From NCBI RefSeq assembly GCF_905220365.1, contig NC_061140.1, positions 7,442,501 through 7,506,500 on the forward strand: DNA of 64,000 nucleotides. The letters are read 5' to 3'. The notes below the pieces were generated by a model. The model did not search any database and had not been told where the DNA came from. It was given only the letters and a program-made list of their open reading frames with translations. The translations under genes were made by a program, and so were the position numbers. The stretch is from Vanessa cardui. Its lineage: Eukaryota > Arthropoda > Insecta > Lepidoptera > Nymphalidae. The stretch's first letter is position 1. The number at the start of each line of letters is the position of its first letter. This document shows, piece by piece, positions 31,975-43,119 of the stretch.

Positions 31975-32533
31975 GTAATTTTAAGTCTCCTATAGATTTA
32001 AAATTATCACTACTGAGCTAACGTCAACGCCTAAGGAAAAGTCTTGTAGTTTATTCGACCATGCTCTTTCAATGTGTTGAGAGATTCACGAATATAGAAT
32101 AGATTCTCATCAACGTCCAGATTTCCTCGCTATGTATTATTTCACCGCCATGATGAATTATTATAAGCACAAGTTAAATCCATGAAAATTTAGTAGGCAA
32201 TCACTGTTTTACAAGAATATTTTCTGGCGCACACAAAATTTTACGATATTGTTGTTCGAGCTAAACTTTTACAATATATGAAATATCTAAAGCGTCAAAC
32301 TCATTTATCAAAAAAAAGTTTTATTTACCCTTACTTACGAGTAGGTAGCGTGGAAGAGCTGAGTCAACTTTGCAGCGTTCTAACGAACGGAACTTCGTTA
32401 AGTGTTAAGTTGCAGTTGAGTTTAAGGATAATAACCTTCGATGTACATTCACTTGCTTTTCGATCGAAGCCGAGATTGCTCAGATGTTAGAATACGTGAA
32501 GCTTAACATTTACTTAATTCTTACTATAAATCA
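31975..32533. other. Non-coding stretch with decayed SINE body
   Basis: About 32029-32212 follows the S1 order on the - strand with heavy decay (TTATTCGACCATGCTCTTTC, CGTCCAGATTTCCTCGC, ATTTCACCGCCATGATGAAT). The 70-codon frame at 32278-32490 has no domain. Confidence 0.5.
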
Positions 32534-32928
32534 TTATTTTTTTTATAATAGCCACCTGATGGTAAGTGGTCACCACAGGCCATAGACAATGGCGTTGTTA
32601 GAAACATTAACCATTCCTTAAATCACCAGTGCGCCACCAACCTTGGGAACTAAGTTGTTATGACCCTGTGCCTGTAGCTACAATAGCTGACTCACCCTTC
32701 AAACCGGAACACAACAATACTAAGTACTGTTATTTGGCGGTAGAATAACTGATGAGTGGTTGGTAACCTACCCAGACGGGCTTGCACAAAGCCCTACCAC
32801 CAAGTATGAATACATATTAAAGTCTACGTTTTTTATTGAGTTTTTTTTAGATCAACAATACTTAAGATATAGTGAAATGTCATTTTTGGATTAAATCAGC
32901 TGATGATAGATGTAAACGTCAGTTAATT
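32534..32928 (-). repeat. Family R repeat plus tail, duplicate of 16571-17012
   Basis: Same R copy-plus-tail arrangement as 16571-17012, with AAGTATGAATACATATTAAA from 32802 and ending ACGTCAGTTAAT at 32928. See that entry for the comparison. Confidence 0.85.
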
Positions 32929-32929
32929 A

Positions 32930-32985
32930 ACAATTGTAGTCAGTATTGTCGTGTTCCGGAACACGACAATAATGACTACAATTGT
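32930..32985. repeat. 56-bp palindrome, 27 of 28 bp paired, no loop
   Basis: Arms 32930-32957 and 32958-32985 meet at GTTCCGGAAC. One mismatch only. The arm contains the R-family phrase TATTGTCGTGTTCCGG, so the palindrome joins two R pieces head to head. Confidence 0.9.
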
Positions 32986-33056
32986 TGTTTGGTTATAGAA
33001 TATCTGAGTAGGTGGTACCTACCCAGATGGGTTTGCACAAAGCCCAACCACCAAGT
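32986..33056 (-). repeat. Family R repeat, head end only
   Basis: GTAGGTGGTACCTACCCAGA then TTTGCACAAAGCCCAACCAC, the R head on the - strand, directly following the palindrome. Confidence 0.7.
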
Positions 33057-33704
33057 AAAATGTCGTGCTTAGCGTTGAAGCAAAACTTCGAAAGAATCTG
33101 TACGTTATTTGATAATATTCTACTAAATGTGAAACAACCTGGCGATCAATTCTACTTACAAAACGTTACATCATCGAAATATAATCGTTGACATTTAACC
33201 GTTTTCTTATTCTGGTGCCTCAGTTCGATCGAAGTTCGATTGGATTCGGAAAGAAATCGGGAACATATCGCGACAGTTCCAAATTATTATTAGAATGACG
33301 CTATGTTCCAGGCGAGGTTTAAATTTGTGAGAAATTGAATCAGGAATGTATCCTAATCGTGACATTTGTAAATTTGGAGAAATGGAGCCGCGTGTTGGAA
33401 TAAATATTTTTCTATTTGTATTTTGAATGAAAACTAATTAAACAACAAATATTATGCAATTAAAAACTCTCCATGTGCTTATTGATTTAAATTCGTCCTT
33501 TACGCGCTCATTAAATGTTTATTGGGGAAGTAACGCAGAAAGGCATGCAGCTGTGAAACTGTACCTCACAATTAAATCATTCGAGAAGTTTCATAATGAA
33601 TATGACGTGTACATTGTACGGTTTTGCATTTAAAGGCTTAGCTCTGGCCTGTGAATTGCATTTTGTAGCGATTCACTGGTGACGTGTATGATATTAATAT
33701 ATTA

Positions 33705-33860
33705 TTTATTTATTAACTCTTTATTGCACACAAACTTACAAGTAAAAAATTACAAGTAAAAATTACAATTTTGCTACACAACAGTTGCATGAGATGCAAC
33801 AGCGGCCTTATCGCTCGCATCGGCCTTAAAAAGCGACCTCTTCAGATATTCATAATAAAT
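33705..33860 (-). repeat. LINE-type 3' tail
   Basis: TATTTATTAACTCTTTATTG, ACACAAACTTACAAGTAAAA, ACAGCGGCCTTATCGCT and AGCGACCTCTTCAGA resemble the block at 39091-39330 (AATACTCTTTATTGTACACC, GGCGGCCTAATCGCTAAC, GCGATCTCTTCCAG). They are two tails of related non-LTR elements, both on the - strand. Confidence 0.65.
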
Positions 33861-34347
33861 AAAAGATGAAAAACAATGTAATTTTATGTGCTTCTAATTA
33901 AAAGAATAACGAGGCTCAGAATGAGCCGTTGGGCTAAATGGGATAATATTTTGCATAAGTTTTCTTTCTGTTAGATTAGTTCTCAATCATATTAATTACA
34001 TTTATCCTGAAATTGCAACATTATGATCTGTGTTCTATCTGGCTCATTACATCGGCTTTTTCCTGTTATTATAGTTACTAGATATTTTTTGCAACTCGCT
34101 ATGAAGTGACGAGAATATGGATTACGGACGAAATGTGTATTACATATGGGCTAAATTTGCCGCCATTCTAAATCTGCCGCCCAGATTACTTATCCTATTG
34201 GTAAATCCGCCACTGTCCGTGTCAATCGATTTATAAAATAATTAAACAGTAACGAGCTCTGGTAATTACAAGCACATTAGCATTCACTGAAATCGGGTAT
34301 TGATATTAATCGCGATTATACTTCCAAATTATAGTGTCGCAGTTGAC

Positions 34348-34418
34348 ATTGTTTACTACACAACGTAGATATGTACTTAATGAGTATTTACATATGTGTA
34401 CATTGTGTAGTAAACAAT
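34348..34418. repeat. 16-bp inverted repeat
   Basis: ATTGTTTACTACACAA at 34348-34363 is the exact reverse complement of 34403-34418. The 39-nt spacer contains further short complementarity around GTAC. Confidence 0.8.
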
Positions 34419-34473
34419 AATTAGTAAACACTCATTTTACATTATATTCTACCTGATGATGGATTCTGGCTGT

Positions 34474-34508
34474 AAAGTCGGTAAGTGTACCCGACACTTA
34501 CCGACTTT
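34474..34508. repeat. 15-bp hairpin, 5-nt loop
   Basis: AAAGTCGGTAAGTGT (34474-34488), loop ACCCG, ACACTTACCGACTTT (34494-34508). Perfect stem. No T-run follows on either strand and this is not a bacterial context, so a terminator is not proposed. Confidence 0.85.
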
Positions 34509-35195
34509 ATTTTACCGTTAAACGGTAATACTTTGTACAACTGTGTACAGGTTTGCTGGGTAAGTGAGTCAGTGGTTGGCTCCCTATTTATGTAAACACT
34601 GCCAGTATCCATGACAACCTACACTATGTTCTAATTTTAAAATTTGGAATACATAATTGCTATCTATGTATATGAAGAATTTTGCCAGGAAATCTTTGTA
34701 CAGTTATACAAAATTTTACTGTCTTGCAAAACACACTATTTTAGAATCTTTTTAAAATTATTGTATGTATAAAAACATAAATTTTATCGATTCGACTTTC
34801 CTTGTCTTTTTTATATCTAACTTTCAATAGAGATGAATTGCCTTACAAACTTTCGTAACGGTTTGTTATATTTCGTTTTCATAAGTAAAAGTTTAAGTTG
34901 TTTCTTTATTCTCCTGTCTATTATATATTACAAATTCAAATTAAGTTTTCAAATTCAAACAAAAATATATTTTCATTTTGTTCGCTTGGGATAATCTCAT
35001 TGTTCTAAGTAAGTATGGGAACTCGTTAAAGTTTTTTGTTTGCCATCAATCCACTGAACCGATTTCCTGGTTTGTATAGACTAAATGATTTTTTAATATT
35101 AATACGAGAATCTATATTTAGAATAGAAATTAAAAAATATATATAATTAATTATCGTACAGTTTTCTAGTACTTATAAAATGTCTTGTATTTATA

Positions 35196-35498
35196 GAGCC
35201 GAGATGGCCCAGTGGTTAGAACGCGTGGATTATTAAAACAGATGATTGCGGATTCAAACCCAAGCAAGCACCACTGAATATTCATTTACTTAACTTGTGT
35301 TTATAATTAATCTCGTACTCGGCGGTGAAGGAAAACATCGTGAGGAAACCTGCATGTGTCTAATTTCATAGAAATTCTGCCACATGTGTATTCCACCAAC
35401 CGGCATTGAAACAGCGTGGTGGAATATGTCCAAACCTTTTCCTCAAAGGGAGATGAGGCCTTAGCCGAGCGGTGGAAAATTTACAGGCTGTTGTTGTA
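35196..35498 (+). repeat. tRNA-derived SINE (S1), full length
   Basis: Head AGCCGAGATGGCCCAGTGGT, B box GGATTCAAACCC, body through AACATCGTGAGGAAACCTGC, ending ACAGGCTGTTGTTGTATA. Longest + strand copy, useful as the reference for the family. Confidence 0.9.
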
Positions 35499-38400
35499 TA
35501 AAATAAAGGCTAATTTGCACTAGTAGGTAAATATGTAATGTTACTAACCAGTTACTTTCGCGGCTGATATAAGGATGCAGAAATTAAGGGCTGACTGCTA
35601 ATACCAGTTAGTAAGAGTTTACTTGGTTTAATTGTATAGAGATTCTCAGTAGCAGGCCGCAGCTGACAATGTTTGCGTCTGTGGTTTGGAGATCACCTAA
35701 AGCCGTTGCGTCTGAACTGTCTACAGTCGTGTCAGGGTGACGTCGCATCGGGTTATGAGAGTATGGAAATGTTGAGTGTACTTGTGTTTCAGCTCACCTT
35801 TGTGTACTTTAATATGTTCTGTGCAGTTAAATAGTCTCCGTTGAGATTTTTTTCTGATTTATATAAAGACCGATACCTCAGTCTAAAATTTTATAATATG
35901 TGTTATATTTTCATAGTGGACTGATTCCACGTTTAAGGATCCCCAATTTTCTATTTAAGTATAGTGCAAATAAAATAACTTTTACAATACAATCCATATA
36001 ATGCCAACCAATCGCTCTTTACGTCCAGTCCATCCATCCATCACCCATTGCTATTACATCTTCCAGAGCACATCCGCTACACACTTTTTCTATGTGTTTT
36101 CTTAAACATTTATTTGTCTCTGAGCATATATTCTCACAGCAACGGACTTATTAATAACTGTAACTTATGTTAAATTTTGCTAAAGACATTCGATAAATAA
36201 ACCTTTCAAGAAATATTACCAACAATCTTTCTTCTTTGAGAAAGAAAATCAACCATTATTTTACGTCAAAGTTATTAGAAGCGTTCCAGACAATTTTTCC
36301 ACAGAAAATACTATACCTAATGTTAATACATAAATAATGCCTCACGGTATCGAAAATATCGAATAGACTTTGATCTTTTTTTCCACTTCTTCTCAAGTCT
36401 TAGCAATCGTTTCATAGAGAGAAGTGATTGGAACACCAATAATGTCAATTGCGGTTCAAGGCTGCCAATCAAGACTAGGCTTTAACAGATAAAGTCGTTG
36501 CGTCCATCTGTTTGAATGCGAAAATTTTTAAAAATAATTGATTGAATTTTCATAAGGTAAACGAAACCTGACTGAATTTGTTTGGAAGACGATAACGTTT
36601 CCTACCAGATGGTAGATGGTGATCAAGAAAGACCAGCCAGCTACGCAGTACATGTATAGTTTACTGAGATTTTTTCGATAGAAACACATATTAAATAGTA
36701 TTTTTACCGACTTTTTGTAAAATCTGGTCCCTGAGGTCTGTCATATCTATCCACTAGACCACCAGATTATACTCAATATAAAGTACTTATTTGTTTTTAC
36801 GGTACAATGGTCGGTGAGTCGAGTTGAAAGATACTCACCTAATTGGCCCGTACATACTATTATATACATAGTCATATTACTGTTGTTTCTTGACTCATGA
36901 TTAGTATCCAATATCAAGTAACCTACCTTTCTCTTATCACGACGAGCTATGAAAGGGTTAACATCAGAAATTACTTTATAATGAAATTGTTAGCATCTCG
37001 TCGAGGATGTGAATATCATAATTATTTTAAACCTCTATTAAGTTACAGTCGACAGGCTATTTTCATTGAAGCTTTGTATCATAATAGTTTCATTGTTTTG
37101 TAATGGATACAGGTACCAATGCCAAAATGCTAATTTGCAAATACTTCCAATTAAGAGTGGAGATTATACAAGTATCAGATAATATTTTGGACGAGATACT
37201 TTTAAGACATATGATTAATTGATTAGTTTAGTATATATTGCATGTTTGGCAAATATTGTTATACAACTCAGATCGGCGTGAAAACCAACAATATGTACTT
37301 ATATATATTGATAAATTATTTAGTTTACAATTAATAATCTTATGAGACCTCTTGGGGTATTATACAATCACTTAATTGCATCTTCAAGTGTAATCTGAAT
37401 ACCTTGTAACTGTGCTAACAATTAGCACGTATATATTATATTCATACACTGTACACTTAGTAAATATCAAGAGAATGATTTAGCTAGTGGTTTGATCTTG
37501 CCTTTTATGTCTAAATAGTCGACACAACAGTCAACTTTTGAATTTCTTCCACGCATATACTTAGCACTTTAATAAATAATAAAATATCAATCGCAAAATT
37601 TTCTGAATAACTCTAACTATAGTAATATTTTATTATAATAATATTTTATATTTTTTCCTACAATTATGACTACTGGATGCTGGATGTAAAAAATACTAGG
37701 CTTACTACATTTGAACCGATCCTATCCATGCTTTCACGATAACACTTGGAAAAAATCACACTTGGTAAATTGGATAATATTGAGCAATTACTTTGGTTTT
37801 AGGTAAATAAAACGTTTTTTGATTTATTAATCGACACCATAAATCACGCGGTCAACTAATTCAGACGCTTTAGGCCTCTAATTAATTTTATCAGAAAAAC
37901 CACATCAGTAATTTTTCGCTCGTTTAGTGAGTTAAACGCATATTGTGTAAGAGGAGAGTCATATGTAGATGGTTGTTTACGTTTTAAGTCCCGAAAGACA
38001 TCATTTAAAAACTACTATATTCATTTTATTCTGTCAGAATGTGATTAATCGCCTGAATTTAATACTATGCTATAATATTTTTGAATACTGCGAATAATAC
38101 AAGAATTAATAAACCAAAATCTTTGATTATCTCCTTATATCTACAGGCTAAGCCTAATAATTTATGTAGTTTAGATGTAATGTACATTTAGAAATACATT
38201 TCTACGACAACTTAAATTCAATTATCTTAAAAGAAAGTCTTTTAAAATCTAAATGATATAAAATTCAAATTAACAAACTGAAATAAAACAAAATTTAAAC
38301 CATATAAATATTGCTGATAAAAAAAAATACAAAGTTTCGAGTTTCAAGTCTTATTAAATGTGTCATCTTTTGATATATTCTAAGAATATAAATTAACTTT

Positions 38401-38618
38401 TCAATATAATATATATTTATTGTCTTACGGTAGATCTCTTGGAAAACTGCCAGACGCAATCCCAATGTTTGTTTTTATAGGCTATTTGAGTTTATCAAAA
38501 GACATTCGATGGTCTAGCCATATATCATTATTTATAACGGCAGTTTGTCATTATTCCACATTCCCTTATATGTCTATTAAAAGTTTGCGTATATCTAATA
38601 TTGTTACTTTATTTTCAG
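35499..38618. other. Non-coding stretch leading to the coding exon
   Basis: No repeat recognised over most of it. A GC-richer block at 35640-35770 could be an alternative promoter (separate entry). A pyrimidine-rich TTGTTACTTTATTTTCAG acceptor ends it at 38618. Confidence 0.5.
35645..35738 (+). promoter_or_regulatory. Weak candidate alternative promoter/exon
   Basis: CTCAGTAG holds an initiator (A at 35648) with an E-box CAGCTG 10 bp downstream. A weak donor CAGG|GTGACG follows at 35736/35737, 3 kb before the coding exon. No DPE at +28 and no TATA. Low confidence. Confidence 0.2.
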
Positions 38619-38988
38619 ATATTCTCGTCACAGCTAGCTGATGGACATATCGATTTTCAAATACCCCTTATCCGAGTAAAAGCGAAGTAGCAAAATGTCC
38701 AACAATTCGCAAACTTTATTGGATATTTTTCAAGAGATCTTGGCGGCATCTGGCAATTCCTCGGATACCAAGATCATCAATGAGACGAGAATTTTATCAG
38801 CTTTAAAGGAGCAGGCGTCAAAAGGGAAACCCGAGAATTTTGGCTCAGTTTTAATTAAAGTAGTGAGCGATGTACAGAGCAAATTGAATCTATCCATTAA
38901 GCCGGACGGCTACTGTGGTTATTGTGAGGGAGATTTCCGAGACGTCATCCACGCCTACAACGGCATTCATGGATATGTTAGTCTTATG
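38619..38988 (+). other. Exon containing the start codon
   Basis: Acceptor TTTATTTTCAG ends at 38618 and donor ATG|GTGAGT follows 38988. The exon has 76 nt of leader and 98 codons, phase 0 at the donor. AGCAAAATGT around the start codon fits insect initiation context. Confidence 0.7.
38695..38988 (+). CDS. N-terminal exon of a probable class A peptide GPCR
   Basis: Encodes 98 residues, MSNNSQTLLDIFQEI to IHGYVSLM, before the splice donor. The four further codons before a stop are intron readthrough. Four N-glycosylation sequons (NNS, NSS, NET, NLS) and the cysteine pair CGYC suit an extracellular N-terminus without a signal peptide. The closing HAYNGIHGYVSLM resembles the run into TM1 of insect dmsr/myosuppressin-type receptors, where HGYxSLxVCIFG is usual, so the next exon should begin VCIFG or similar. 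Such receptors bind RFamide-type neuropeptides at the plasma membrane and signal through G proteins. The family call is from memory of that motif; another peptide-receptor class is possible. Coding balance and splice signals make it the best host exon in the window. Confidence 0.6.
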
Positions 38989-39090
38989 GTGAGTATCTTT
39001 TAGCAATAATATGCAAAACAATATAAAATGTATAAAACACTTTATTCCTTCAACTCTTGCGCAAAGATCTCGCAAAGTCCTATATTGAAA
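38989..39090. other. Start of intron after the receptor exon
   Basis: Begins GTGAGTATCTTTT at 38989. No further coding exon of this gene was found in the remaining 25 kb, so the intron probably runs past the window. Confidence 0.5.
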
Positions 39091-39330
39091 CATCAAATCA
39101 AATCAAATCAAAATACTCTTTATTGTACACCAGTAAAAAAAACACATATACACGGTTAGATGAAAGATGTACAAGAGGCGGCCTAATCGCTAACACAGCG
39201 ATCTCTTCCAGGCAACCTTAAGGCAGAGGAAAACATATATTGAAAACGGTAGGGGTATACAGAGCAGATATAAACATAATAAATAAATACAGTGTAATGT
39301 TAATATATTAGAAAAAATAAATAAATAAAA
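39091..39330 (-). repeat. LINE-type 3' tail with AAATC repeats
   Basis: Begins with (AAATC)4-like ATCAAATCAAATCAAATCAA, then AATACTCTTTATTGTACACC, AAGAGGCGGCCTAATCGC and ACAGCGATCTCTTCCAG. The simple repeat at one edge is the 3' end of a non-LTR element inserted on the - strand. Confidence 0.7.
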
Positions 39331-40500
39331 TAAAACATCCTAAAGTCATTCGTCGATGATCTCACAGGAATACTATGTGTATGATTGTGTGTGTGATCAT
39401 TGAGTCCAAGACGAAGAATTTCGTCAAGTTAATTTGGGAATTCAATAGACCTATTGTGTCTCCATCATGGGATCAATTTCATTTTCCGATACTATTTCAA
39501 TGGTAAATTTACAAGTATTACACACAACGGATGTTAATGAATACGAAATACATTAAATCTATTTATATATACAAATGCAAAGAGATAACTTCGTACATAT
39601 TTTTTAAGCATATTGCGCCCACGCAGTGTTATGAAGTTGTATAAACTTTACAAATACATTATCATACACTAAATGATATAAAACATTTATGATTAAAGTT
39701 CATACTGTCAGTATCCAGCTGAGCTCCATTTTTTTGTCTTTTCGTATTTTAAAATAGCTTGAAAAAAGCATCGACACTTTGAAGCAGATATTTCCAAACT
39801 ATTGTCAAAGTCTAAATTCGCATAAGTGTCAACAGATGTGTGAATTATACTGTTATTATATCATACTTATTTTATATATTTTATTCTGATTATTAACATT
39901 TAACGGGCACTTCATATTGTCCAAAACAAATTAAATAGGTAATTGACTTATTATAAGCTGTTTTTTCTGATTCACAAAACATACCCAAAACACAAGAGAA
40001 AGAGTTAATGCGCTTAAAGCGCTGAGTGCTAACAGAAATGAAATAATAATTTTGTAGAGGACACATTCACTTTGATAAAAACTAGAATCAATTTTTCGTC
40101 CCTCCGAGATTTGGTTCTTTTCATGTTTGTGTTGAGTATTTTTTTACGATTTTCTTTTTTCTACAACCGGATTGTAATAACGGACTTTGTTTGCTGTAAC
40201 TCTCGATTTACTCGGATTTTATTTATGGACTTGACGAACAACTCTATATCAATTACCTTTGTATGATAGAAATAGAAACAGGATTTTTCTTTTTACTTCA
40301 CATTAAACATAAAGAATATAAACTGGATTGCTGTTATGAAATTGACCGCAAATAAAGTAAATTTAAAACCCTTATCAGCAGCGAACGTCATTGTCATTAA
40401 TAAATCATAAAATACAATTTATTTTTTTTCAATAAATTATTACTTAGAAATATCCGTCGTTTATTTAATCTACATATTATTATATTACTCTTCAGGTATC
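39331..40500. other. AT-rich stretch, nothing recognised
   Basis: No gene or known repeat identified. Confidence 0.5.
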
Positions 40501-40746
40501 TACCTGTTGACTTCCAGGCAGGTACTTGTTGACTTCCAGGCAGGATATATTAATTTAAATAATTGTATTAACTAACATGACTGTATTTTTTTAAATGTTG
40601 AAAAAGAGCAACTACTGAGTTTCATGCCGGTTCTTCTCGGTAGAATCTACTTTCCGAACCGGTGGTAGCTTCACTTAATTGTTAAATGGCGATTCAAAAG
40701 TGCTTGTAAAACTCTCTTGAATAAAGTTTATTTTGATTTTGATTTT
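40501..40746 (+). repeat. LINE 3' tail (TTGATTTTGATTTT end), inverse of 62860-63090
   Basis: ACCTGTTGACTTCCAGGCAGG is present twice in tandem at the start. It is followed by ATATATTAATTTAAATAATT, GCCGGTTCTTCTCGGTAGAA, TCCGAACCGGTGGTAGCTTC, and ends TTATTTTGATTTTGATTTTT. The same element lies inverted at 62860-63090 with a single start block. Confidence 0.85.
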
Positions 40747-40749
40747 TGA

Positions 40750-40929
40750 CTAGTTATCGTCCACGGCTTCTCTCGCACTTTAGGAGATCATCTGTTTTGC
40801 TAAAAAATAGCCATTTCCTTCCTTGGAGTTTAAATGTGCTTCATAACAAATTTCATCAAATTCGGTTCATTGATTTGGTAGTGAAAGAGCGACAAACAAA
40901 CTTACTTACACATTTACAATAATAGTATA
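40750..40929 (-). mobile_element. Mini-Helitron (H1-type ends)
   Basis: CTAG at 40750-40753 with host A before it on the + strand, then ATCGTCCACGGCTTCTCTCG (decayed hairpin), AATAGCCATTTCCTTCCTTG, ATTCGGTTCATTGATTTGGT, and the other end TACACATTTACAATAATAGT. It sits directly after the LINE tail. Confidence 0.75.
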
Positions 40930-42696
40930 CATCAAGGACCGAATATATGTTATTGATGACTGTTCTTAGGCGAACCGGGTATTCATGCCGAATTACGTCA
41001 TTCAGTACATTCATTTAATTTACAAGTTATAATAATTAGTTATAAAATCTAAAACAAAAGACGATACATATTCAATACATTAATTATCAGAGACTATAAC
41101 GATCAATGCTTAGAAACAGAATAATACCTTGATTAAGTAATTTACGTAAGTTTAAATGGTTGAACTAGAGTAATGTGTTTTCATTCTGTAATAAATCGAG
41201 GTCTATCGCCTTCTATTTTGTAACTTGATCTAACGTTCATTGATATATTAATTTAATGAATTCAATTAGTACTTTAATAGCTTCGACAACCTAATAAATG
41301 CATTAAATAGAAATTTACATTACTTACTTACATTAGTATCTTACTGTGGTGGATTTTTTCTATATCTGTATGCAAATAAAGCTAGGATTTATTTACAACA
41401 ATATAATATACTTCTATTACTTAAGCTGGAAGAAATGAGAATATAACAAAAATGCCTAAAACAACTTTACATTCACTACCTTGTTTATTTTAGGGAGGTT
41501 TAGAAGCTTAAGTGAAATGGTTATATTGAACGTTGATCCATATTCTTGAAATGTACTCTATTGCATAAGTATAAGAACGAAAATCCTTTGAAAAAGCTTT
41601 GATACGATTTGTTGTAGATTTTTTTCTAAGCCTTGCAACGCGTTAGGATAAGTCGTGAAAATATGGGAAGGTATATTCTTGGAAAGTAATGAAATAGAAT
41701 AGTAGTATCAGATAACATTGGAACATAAGTTTACATTTCAAATTTCCATTGTTCAAAGTTACCTGACTAAATAAAATGCTAATGAACTTTATTAAGAGCT
41801 CATAACGCATAAGTACATAATCAAAATATTAAACTGAAACAATGGGATGGTCTCATAAGTCGCAGAACCGATAACAATTGGAGCAGAGACTACGCTTTGG
41901 AAAATGAAAATTGTTAGCTGACATCGAGCTCATTGGTATTGAAAAGACTTTTGTTCAACAGTGAATAAGAATAAGATGGTGATGAACAAGATAAAATGAA
42001 ATGAAATGCAATTATACAATTAGAATATCCTTTTTTTTCTTGTTCTCTAACCAGTAACATTTTACGCTTTCTGAAATAATCCTTTTTTAAATTTTAATTA
42101 TTTAGTAAATTGCAATCAAGAATGCTTTTTATTTTTCTGTATTCCTCCGACTGCAGCTCCTCAAACCATAACCGTATTTTATGTGGAGCTACCGTCCTAA
42201 AACCACTGGGATAAAAATCATCTTACTCTATTAATATATAAGAATGACATAGCTCGAGAGCGTGTTAATCACATGTGACAAAATTTCATAAGAGGAAATG
42301 GATATCTTTTTGATGGATTTCTAACGAACTAAGAAATATTGAATCTGTTTTTATTTTACAAGACTACTCTAGTTATAATTTTAGAGCTAGAGACTCCCAT
42401 CGGGATATTTTTAACAAAGTAGGGATATTCATTGCTTCGTTACAATATATCTGCAACGATGTTATGTTTATTCATGGTAACATCAACTTTGATAGAATCA
42501 GTGATAATCATTATATGTACATTTGATGTAAGTATAAGATTATAACGCTAAGTTTCCCACTCGCAAATTCAATAAATCCTTCTTGAGGCAATGTATTCCC
42601 TTCTATTATAAAATTCCGCAGATATTTTTAACTATGATGATAAATTCATATAACTTTTAAAAAATACTTTAATAAATAAAGCATATTATTCTTTCA
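40930..42696. other. AT-rich stretch, nothing recognised
   Basis: No gene or known repeat identified. Confidence 0.5.
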
Positions 42697-42785
42697 GATT
42701 CTTCTGGATAGAATCCTCTTTCCGAACCGGTCGTAGCTTTAGTGGTAGCTTTCGTAAAATGACGATTCAAAAAGTCGTGAAGGCC
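42697..42785 (+). repeat. LINE 3' tail scrap
   Basis: ATTCTTCTGGATAGAATCCT then TCCGAACCGGTCGTAGCTTT, AATGACGATTCAAAAAG: decayed middle part of the tail at 40501-40746. Confidence 0.6.
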
Positions 42786-43111
42786 TCATGATTTTAGAAA
42801 TAAGGCAATGAAATTATTCCAATGAAATGTTATCCTAGGAACATTCACAAGTTCAACCGATTAGGCCAGTGTAGCAATCGATATATTATTGTCTGTTTGA
42901 ACGACACAGGCGGAACCATTATTTAAATCTGAGTATCTGTAACATATTTAATTATTTGTTGCGTATCAATATCCGGAAATCATCTCGAGTCAAGCACCGG
43001 TCCGGCCTTAAATCAGCGTTTCCTCCCCGTAAGTGCCGACCCCTTGTCATTGCTTTTAACTTGTTACTAGGTTACGCATTGTGGCACGTTTTGTCAATAA
43101 CGTCGTCCTCA

Positions 43112-43119
43112 TGACGTCA
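43112..43119. promoter_or_regulatory. Canonical cAMP-response element TGACGTCA
   Basis: Full palindromic CRE within ATGACGTCAT, embedded in the GC-richer block 43000-43130. A binding site for CREB/ATF-type bZIP factors by consensus only. Confidence 0.4.

Larger units (their letters stand above)
33057..35195. other. Non-coding stretch with LINE tail and two small hairpins
   Basis: No gene. Holds a LINE-like tail at 33705-33860 and inverted repeats at 34348-34418 and 34474-34508, listed separately. Confidence 0.5.

Noticed and set aside
34474..34508. Rho-independent terminator
   Set aside because: The hairpin is perfect, but no T-run follows and the genome is eukaryotic.
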